DNA from: Podila epigama
Taxonomy: Eukaryota; Mortierellomycota; Mortierellomycetes; Mortierellales; Mortierellaceae
Assembly (NCBI GenBank): GCA_015679605.1
Contig: JAAAVE010000862.1
Coordinates: 1-12,725, forward strand
Direction: 5' to 3'
Length of the DNA stretch: 12,725 nucleotides
This document shows positions 6,878-12,725 of the stretch, piece after piece. The position numbers and the translations under genes were made by a program. A model generated the notes under the pieces. That model saw only the letters and a list, made by a program, of their open reading frames with translations, was not told the DNA's origin and made no database searches. Within the stretch, counting starts at the first letter, position 1; each line of letters begins with the position of its first letter.

Positions 6878-9001
6878 TTCAAGCCACTATCCGAAAGTCA
6901 TTCACCACTGTCTCCCCACAGAAAGCCACGCCTCTCGATTCCCTCTTTTTTCAGCCCTCACTCAACCGTTCACCCTCAGGAACAAATTTGACTGCTACCG
7001 CTGCTGCGCCCTCACCAGATATACCACTCTTCCGCTTTCCAAAATCAACAAGACCCTTCATGTCTGACAAGGCAAAACTGGAAGCTGAAGAGCGCTTCAA
7101 GGCTGCTGCAGCAAAGTGCAGAGCTGAGCATAATTTCCCCCCCAAACTCTCTGGTTGGGACTTTTACCGATCCATTGGCTCCCCTAAGAATATTGTTGCG
7201 CCTATGGTAATTGATTCAGTTCCTGGTTCCTGATCTCCTGGTTCCAGGGGGGTTTTTTGGCTCCTGGCTCCTGGCTCTTGGCTCCTACATCCTGCGACTA
7301 TCACAGGAGGGATCTTGTAACATCACAGAATCATAGACAAAAAGAAACTCATATGGAGACCATCTACTACATCAATAGGTTGATCAATCAGAACTCGCCT
7401 GGAGAATCTTGAGCCGCCGTTACAACGCTGATCTCTGCTACACACCAATGTTTAATGCCAAGCTCTTTGCCAAGGAAGAAAAGTACCGCGATGAACACTG
7501 GACAGGACTCAAGGAGAACCTTGGAGGAGGTGGCCCCAACGATCGCCCACTCATCACTCAAGTACACATCTCTTTTTTTTTCTCTATCATGCTTGAAATG
7601 TCCTTTGCACCTTGAAAAGCAAAAAATTGTGATTTTTTTAACTAACATCGTAATCATGTTGGCATTCACTAGTTCTGTGCTAATGATCCAGAGTATCTCC
7701 TTCAGGCTGCCTTGATGGTGGCTCCTTACTGCGATGCTGTCGACATTAACCTCGGATGCCCTCAACATATTGCACGGAGAGGACACTATGGATCGTTTTT
7801 GATGGAAGACTGGCCCTTGATTGCGTCCCTCATTTCAACTTTACACAAACATCTCCCCATCCCTGTCACAGCCAAGATCAGAGTGTTTCCCGAGGCTGAA
7901 AAGACTGTCGCCTATGCCAAGATGGTGGTTGAGGCTGGAGCACAGATCTTGGTCGTTCATGGAAGACTTCGCGAGATGAAAGGTCATTTGACAGGAGTCG
8001 CTGACTGGGAAAAGATCAAACTCGTTCAGGAAGCTGTGGGTCATTTGGTGCCTGTCATTGCTAACGGCAACATTTTGTACCATGAGGATGTGGCAAGGTG
8101 TTTGGAAAAGACGGGATGTACAGGCGTCATGTCAGCCGAAGGAAACTTGTACAATCCAGCCATCTTCACACCAGGGCACCCCGAGTCATGGCGCCTGGCT
8201 GAAGAATACTTGACCATCTGTGATGAACTTGATACAAAGATTGCTTATACCCGCGGACATCTCTTCAAGATCTTCCGACCCAGTCTCACTATTCATACGG
8301 ACTTGCGTTCAGAGTTGGGGCTTGCGAATTCGAGGGAAGAGATGTGGGCCGTTGCCAGGAAGTTGAAGGAACGCCTCATTGCTGATGCAGAGGCCTCTCG
8401 ATTGGCAGGAGAGAGCTTTGAGGGTCGAGTTGACGATGAAGGATTCCCGATCATTCCTCATTGGCTCGCTCAGCCTTATTTCCGCCAACCAATGCCACCT
8501 CAGGACCAAGCCAAGAAAGGTGCGCAAAAAACTGTAGATGACACCAAGGAGGCTACTACACCAGCAATGGAGGCAACATCAACGACAGAAGCAGAAATAG
8601 AAGCCAAAACAGGAGCAGGAGCAGGAGCAGGAGGCGCGACCGCGAAAAGGACAGCTGACGATTCGGGACACCGGGAGGAGGATGATGCAGCGGCGATCCG
8701 GGCCAAGAAGGCAAAGAACAAGATGGAGAACAAGATGGCAAAAAAGTTGGCCACGCTTTGTCAAGACCCCAAATGCAAAAATACGTTCTCTGCCACGTGC
8801 ATTCACAAGCGGTGTAAAGGATGCTGCCGACTGCACCAACGGGATATCGATGTATATACGTGTGAAACGCACCCTATTCGCACGATGCAGAGGCTGAAGG
8901 AGAAGGAAAAGAAGGAAGGAGAGATTGCTCAAGAGAACGTTCCTGCGACTGTTATGGAGAATGAGATTGGGTCCAAATCTGAGCGATGCACCATTCTATA
9001 G
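6790..9001 (+). CDS. DUS1: tRNA-dihydrouridine(16/17) synthase 1 (Dus1), 3 exons
   Basis: Exons 6790-7206, 7379-7561 and 7673-9001, all phase 0, encode 642 residues, longer than yeast Dus1 or human DUS1L. The enzyme is an FMN, NAD(P)H-dependent reductase that makes dihydrouridine at positions 16/17 of the tRNA D-loop. The TIM-barrel core shows [12 protein letters not shown] (137-148), NLGCP with catalytic Cys229 (226-230), TAKIR with Lys268, HGR with His296, and ANGN (330-333). The usual Thr after HGR is Leu299. Before the core lies a basic Ser/Thr-rich leader with 14 consecutive serines; Met91 (7060) is a second in-frame ATG next to the conserved part. After the core come an Ala/Gly/Lys-rich linker and a Cys-rich module (C563, C568, C576, C581, C584, C585, C597, H600) like the tail of human DUS1L. 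The protein ends in CTIL, a CaaX-type motif. Intron 2 has a TAACTAAC branch site (7639-7646). Confidence 0.96.
6838..6876 (+). repeat. (TCA)13 microsatellite coding poly-serine in DUS1
   Basis: Thirteen uninterrupted TCA triplets, preceded by a TCT serine codon, encode a 14-serine run in the DUS1 leader. Because the unit is a triplet, length changes keep the frame, so the serine run could vary between strains without disrupting the enzyme. Confidence 0.95.
7217..7290 (+). repeat. Degenerate GGTTCCT/GGCTCCT tandem repeat in DUS1 intron 1
   Basis: Starting ten bases after the intron donor, units of the type GGTTCCT then GGCTCCT recur with small changes and a G6T6 interruption near 7248-7259. 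The array lies entirely inside the intron 7207-7378 and does not touch the splice sites. Confidence 0.6.
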
Positions 9002-9208
9002 TATTTATTCTTTGTTACATTTACAGTTTATTTATTTTTTGATATTTTTTTGACAAACATGTTCATTTCTCATAGAGTGTATACAATTCTACCGTTATCA
9101 TCAGTAGCAAACTCCTTTGAAGCACAAGTTTAGTTGTTGTTATGGTGGTGGGGGGTGGTGGTGATGGCGGTTACTATTGTTTGCGGCTGGTGAACAATGT
9201 ATGTACAA
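9002..9208. other. Convergent 3' spacer of DUS1 and the DUF6463-like gene
   Basis: The 207-bp spacer must hold both 3' ends. The left part is T-rich and contains AATAAA signals on the minus strand. The right part has a G-rich plus-strand stretch (about 9140-9170) of GGT units. No clear AATAAA is seen on the plus strand for DUS1. No gene is present. Confidence 0.5.
9027..9036 (-). terminator. Overlapping AATAAA polyadenylation signals (minus strand)
   Basis: Two overlapping AATAAA hexamers (9027-9032 and 9031-9036 read on the minus strand) lie about 175 nt past the stop codon of the DUF6463-like gene; a third is at 9004-9009. They would place that transcript's 3' end at or inside the last codons of DUS1, so the two messages may overlap. 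Confidence 0.45.
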
Positions 9209-9745
9209 TTACTCGGAGAGCAGGATGGCGAGACCTTGAACACCCAGGAGCCAGAAACCGCTCTTGGTGTATGCAGTGGCACCACCGATAGCAATGCCCA
9301 AAAGCCAGAGACCAGCGCTACGGGGAAGAACGTACTTGGAAACTTCGTGCTGTTGAGTCAGTCCGATCTTGGAGAGCCAAGTAGAAGAAGCCGTGATCTT
9401 TGTGTGTTGAGTGATGTGTGTTTGGCCTTCGTTTTGTTGGATAGGGCGGGGTTCAGGGAAGAGATACCAATTGAAGGATTGTCCGACGAAAGCCATGAAG
9501 GCTCCTGCGAGGATGAACCAGAAGGAGGTGCTGCGTTGAAAACTACTTTCAAACTGATTGATGTATCCATCGCGGATCGCGTCAATGAAGGGTTGGCGGA
9601 TAGCGGGGACCCTGTAACTGTAATGGGTGTGAAGGATACCCGTCATGATCAAGAACCGACCAGGCCAACGCGACGCGCGATATAGGAACGGGTACTGGAT
9701 TCTGGGTGTGGAGGCGACCGAGGGCGTTTTTGAGTTTGATGTCAT
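9209..9745 (-). CDS. Small integral membrane protein, DUF6463-like, intronless
   Basis: A single open frame encodes 178 residues. Hydrophobic segments at about 29-44 (GRFLIMTGILHTHY), 74-97 (SFWFILAGAFMAFVG...NWYLFP), 143-160 (SAGLWLLGIAIGGATAY) and 162-176 (SGFWLLGVQGLAILL) suggest a four-helix membrane protein. The arrangement of a GR-x5-G-x2-H first helix, an AFWF-like second helix followed by a W, and a final SGFWLL helix resembles DUF6463, a family common in bacteria and present in fungi; this is from memory of the family pattern and not a search. Function is unknown. The polar segment 100-135, rich in Gln and Thr, is probably a loop. It is the only complete gene here without an intron. 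It starts at the first ATG, about 107 bp after a TATA-like box, and is convergent with DUS1. Confidence 0.75.
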   Translation of the reverse strand: MTSNSKTPSVASTPRIQYPFLYRASRWPGRFLIMTGILHTHYSYRVPAIRQPFIDAIRDGYINQFESSFQRSTSFWFILAGAFMAFVGQSFNWYLFPEPRPIQQNEGQTHITQHTKITASSTWLSKIGLTQQHEVSKYVLPRSAGLWLLGIAIGGATAYTKSGFWLLGVQGLAILLSE

Positions 9746-9851
9746 CTTTAGTGTGTGAGTGTATGCGTTTGAGTGTGTGTGCTTTGGTCGAGGAAGTGTG
9801 GTTGAATGTGAGAATGAATGTTTGAATATCGTTCTTTTTTTTTGTTTGTTG

Positions 9852-9859
9852 TTTAAATA
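9852..9859 (-). promoter_or_regulatory. TATA-like box (TATTTAAA) of the DUF6463-like gene
   Basis: TATTTAAA on the minus strand lies about 107 bp upstream of the start codon at 9745, leaving space for a leader of about 75-80 nt that is rich in CA repeats. The call is by position and consensus only. Confidence 0.4.
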
Positions 9860-10078
9860 CAGATGTGAACGTGTATGTGGGGGGGTGGAAACAAAGATCG
9901 ATCGACTCGGCCAAATTACATGCCGGATCTTGGGGAAGGAACGAATGGATTGCCCCCTCTTCTCCCCTCAAACCCACCTTGTTCAGCACCAACTACATGG
10001 ACATAACACGAAAATGCAACAATGGATTGTCTGCGCAATGCAAAGCGTTTGTAGCACAAGATGTGTCGTTCCTTTTTT

Positions 10079-10084
10079 TTTATT
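10079..10084 (-). terminator. AATAAA signal downstream of the coiled-coil gene
   Basis: A canonical AATAAA lies 15 nt past the TAG stop codon on the minus strand and is followed by an A-rich run. It is the nearest candidate polyadenylation signal for the coiled-coil gene, although the spacing would give a very short 3' untranslated region. Confidence 0.4.
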
Positions 10085-10098
10085 GTTATTCTATTTTT

Positions 10099-12533
10099 CT
10101 ATTCCCGCTCATCTTCGAGTTGCTTAATTCGGAACTCCATGTCGCGTAGTTCTTGGTCCCGCCTTGCCAATGTCTGGACAAGAATCATATTCGATTGTTT
10201 CTCCTTCTCCAACAGCTCAATCGCATCGCTCAGATGTGCCACTGTCTCATTCACCTCCTGAAGTGCCTTGGTCGTCTCCTCCAATTCACGCCTCCGACGA
10301 CGGTTCGAGGCATCGCACTTGAGTAGTTGCTCCTTCGTATGCCCCCAGCTCAGTGTCGTATCGCGCAGCTTCTCCTGAGTGTCCGACAACTCTTTCTGCA
10401 ACCTCGCCACCATGTTCTGGAACAAGGTCACACTCGCCGCTTGACATGCTCGCTCACGTTGTGCCTGCACCTTCTTCTCCTGATCAAACTTGGCCATCTC
10501 CTCTTCATGAATCGCCTTTTGTGCGGCCAATTCTCTTTCAAGTTTGACTTCAGACTCTTCCAATTGCAACACAGCTCTCTCGGTCTCCTCCAGTGCCTGT
10601 TCGAGCTCCAGTTCCTTGAGACGAAGCGAGGAGGTGACTTCTTCAATTTGGACTTCGAGAGCAGTGATCTTTTCCTTGAGTCGTTGCGAGTCTTCCATCA
10701 TTGAATGTTGTGCCAAACCATCATCGCCCTCAATGTGTCGCGTACTTTGATTCGCTTGGTCTGCTGCCATCTCAGCCTGAATTCTTTCCATAGCCTCTTT
10801 GTACCCGATGACTTCCTTGGTGAGTCTCGTAATCTCGGCCTGGTCTCTTTCCGAACTCTCCTCCAGTGTTTCGTTCATTGTCTGAATGCGTACAAGTCGG
10901 AGGGCCATGGCCGAGACCTCATTCTGGAGACGAACAGACGCCTTTTGACTCTTGACCAGATTGGCCTTGAGGACACTTGTCTTGGTCTTGTGCTCCTTCT
11001 CCATGTGGTCAATCATATCAAGTGTCTCCTCCACACCATGGTCCAGCGCCTGTTTGAGACGCGTACTCATCTGTTCAAGAGCCTCCTTGTCCGCCTTGGC
11101 CTCTTTCTCTGCCTGGCCTGCCTTTTCCTCCAAAAGTCTCATCTTTTCAGCTTGCTCCAGCGCCTGAGCTCGCAATTGGACTACCTCCGCCTCCAAAGCC
11201 TGGACCTTGGTCTGCATCTCCATGTCAACAGATTCCTTTGTCTTTTGAGCAAGTGTTGTTTTGAGTTGTTCCACCTCTTGCTCCAAAGCCGTAATCTTGA
11301 TTTTCGTCTCTCGTCTCTCCTTGGCCAAAGTAGTTTCCATCTTTTGAATCTCTGAACGATCCTCTTGAATCTGGGCGACATACCCAAGTCGATTACTCTC
11401 AATCATACTCTCGAGAATGCGACGGTGATGATTCAATTCGGTTTGTTTTGAAAAGACTTCTTCTTCTAGGCCAGAGATCTCTTCTTGGTTCTGTGCCATG
11501 ACCAATTTGAGTAGACCCAATTCTGTCTCTGCGCGCAAGAGTCGAGTGACCGCCTCGTTGACCATGGCTTGGCTATCAATGGCCATCTGCTGAGAGTCCG
11601 AAACACCATTTCTGCTGCTCTTGCTGCTGCTGCTGCTGCTATTGCTATTGCTATTGCTGCCAGTCATTGAAGCTCCTGACGTGATGCCCTTGAGACGATT
11701 GAGTTGCATTGCCTGTTGTTGTTTAGCCTGTTCAAGTACATCTTGGAGCGAGATTTGTGAACGGGTCATACTTTCTGAGAGTCGCGCTTTTTGTTCTGCT
11801 AGGCGACTCTGACCATCGCCAGGAGCTGTTGTTGCGTTGTCATTCGCATTCTCTTGATGGATAAGTGGTGGTGGCGGTGGCGGTGGCGGCGAAGCTGGAG
11901 CGATAGGAGTTATATGTGAAAGAATGGTTTGAATAGCCGGGATTTGTGCTGAGACTGTATTGTGAGAGGTTTGGTCAGAGAGGGGTGCAGTTGCTTTGAG
12001 ATTCATGATGTGGTCTTGAAGTAGACTATGGTGAGCGCGTCGAGATAGTGCGAGTTGTTGTTCCAGGTCGACCACTTTTTCTTCCAATCGTGCGATATGT
12101 TGAAGGGATTGATCATCTGCTGCAACAACACCATGTATCTGCTGTACTTTGGATGGCACAGCTATTCCATTCAAAGCAGGTGGTGGTCCAGGAGACGATG
12201 TGAACGCGCGAACGCGTCGGAACCTTGGTGTGCTGAGGGCACTGGATGCAGCAGGGATCGGAGAACCAGATTGGCATTGACCGGGCGAGGGACCAAATGA
12301 TCGTCGTCGGTTGGTGCCATTATTGTCAAAGGGTGAGGCTGAATTGCCCTCATTGGGAGTGGGTGCTGTTCCGGCTCTCATAGGCGAGCCAGCGTTATTG
12401 GCCCGTTCTAGCTTTTTACGAGCGCTTTTGAGCATCACATCGTAATCGCATAGTCTTTGGTAAAGCGCCTACGTAGAACAATATGTAAGTTTTTTTCTTC
12501 TGCTTCTGGTACGCGAAGTATGAAACAATGAAC

Positions 12534-12570
<37 letters not shown>

Positions 12571-12710
12571 CTTACATTGAGTATAGGATGATACTGGACA
12601 CCTTTGATAGCAAAATCATGTTGTGCGAGTCTCTCAATGTCGCAGAGTAGTTCTTCCAGGATGATGGGACGTTCGTCATCGGAACGGTTTCTTGAAACAC
12701 GCGCATTGGG
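10099..12710 (-). CDS. Large coiled-coil protein, 3' part (partial at right edge)
   Basis: Two exons are visible on the minus strand: 12710-12576 (45 codons) and 12468-10099, joined in phase 0 through an intron with donor GTAAGA and acceptor TAG. A TAG directly before 12710 serves as acceptor for a further upstream exon outside the window, so the N-terminus is missing. The visible 834 residues start with an ordered segment (ILEELLCDIERLAQHDFAIKG, then LYQRLCDYDVMLKSARKKLE). A Ser/Pro/Arg-rich low-complexity region follows with TPRFRRVR, a PPPPPPPPL run and a Ser/Asn run. The last 500-550 residues are almost continuous heptad coiled coil rich in Glu, Gln, Leu and Arg. This architecture fits a cytoskeletal, motor-tail, Golgi tether or septation-type scaffold. 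No motor or other catalytic domain is visible and I do not recognise the family, so no name is given. Confidence 0.86.
11612..11661 (-). repeat. AGC/AAT triplet tract encoding Ser/Asn run
   Basis: On the minus strand, repeated AAT-AGC pairs followed by AGC triplets encode alternating Asn/Ser and then a serine run in the coiled-coil protein, between its low-complexity region and main coiled coil. As triplets they keep the frame when their number changes. Confidence 0.8.
12537..12568. repeat. (GA)16 microsatellite in intron of coiled-coil gene
   Basis: Sixteen GA dinucleotides lie inside the intron 12469-12575, six bases past the donor on the minus strand, where they read as a CT tract. An uninterrupted pyrimidine tract so near a donor, rather than the acceptor, is unusual for a short intron. 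Confidence 0.95.
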
Positions 12711-12725
12711 CTAGCATGTACATCA

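Larger units (their letters stand above)
9746..10098. other. Spacer: 3' end of coiled-coil gene and promoter of DUF6463-like gene
   Basis: This 353-bp stretch lies between two minus-strand genes. It holds an AATAAA at 10079-10084 near the coiled-coil gene stop and a TATTTAAA box at 9852-9859. Between the box and the DUF6463-like start is a CA-rich leader tract (9751-9782). Open frames seen here on either strand have no recognisable features, and I see no further gene. Confidence 0.5.

Noticed and set aside
6720-7067. Frame with an isoleucine run over the (TCA) repeat
   Set aside because: It is the shifted reading of DUS1 exon 1. The serine frame starts at an ATG, splices in phase and leads into the Dus1 core.
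8500-8932. Several minus-strand open frames rich in Ala/Leu/Ser
   Set aside because: They lie opposite the low-complexity Ala/Gly/Lys linker and Cys-rich module of DUS1 and show no independent support.
9140-9170. G-rich stretch as a possible G-quadruplex
   Set aside because: The G runs are mostly pairs broken by T, with one G6 run; four regular runs of three or more G are not present.
10705-11355. Plus-strand 216-residue Leu/His/Ser-rich open frame
   Set aside because: It is antisense to a long Glu/Gln/Lys coiled-coil region. Complementary codons of such regions commonly give stop-free Leu/Phe/Ser frames.
1-12725. tRNA, rRNA, CRISPR, transposon or prokaryotic operon
   Set aside because: No cloverleaf with A/B boxes, rRNA core sequence, spaced direct repeats, terminal inverted repeats or transposase-like protein was seen. 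The repeats present are simple microsatellites.

Overview
The window looks like a gene-dense stretch of a fungal nuclear chromosome. The evidence is short spliceosomal introns (about 88-155 nt) with GTAAGT/GTGAGT-type donors and TAG/CAG acceptors, many A/T runs and microsatellites, and three conserved eukaryotic genes. Gene style (small introns, BORC-type KXD1, a DUF6463-like membrane protein, serine-rich low complexity) suggests an early-diverging fungus such as Mucoromycota/Mortierellomycotina; this is inference and not proven by the sequence. I see no prokaryotic operon, phage, CRISPR array, tRNA, rRNA or transposon.

Layout, left to right: (1) a 3-exon KxDL-family (KXD1) gene on +, 489-1091; (2) a 2-exon gene on - for a small secreted protein with 12 cysteines, 1215-1805, convergent with KXD1; (3) a 7-exon gene on -, 2211-6585, for the TANGO6/Rtp1 HEAT-repeat protein; (4) a 3-exon DUS1 gene on +, 6790-9001, divergent from TANGO6/Rtp1 across a 204-bp shared promoter region, encoding tRNA dihydrouridine synthase 1 with unusual N- and C-terminal additions; (5) an intronless gene on -, 9209-9745, for a small four-helix membrane protein resembling DUF6463, convergent with DUS1; (6) the 3' part of a large coiled-coil protein gene on -, 10099-12710, which continues off the right edge.

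The genes are not an obvious functional cluster: vesicle/lysosome positioning, secretion or RNA polymerase II assembly, tRNA modification, a secreted candidate effector and two proteins of unknown function. The most unusual item is the DUS1 product. It carries a basic serine-rich leader encoded partly by a (TCA)13 microsatellite, an internal methionine just before the conserved part, a cysteine-rich zinc-ribbon-like tail, and a perfect C-terminal CaaX-type ending (CTIL). Together these suggest more than one cellular location for one enzyme. All exon structures were assembled by eye from reading frames and splice consensus; where two acceptors fit equally well this is stated.
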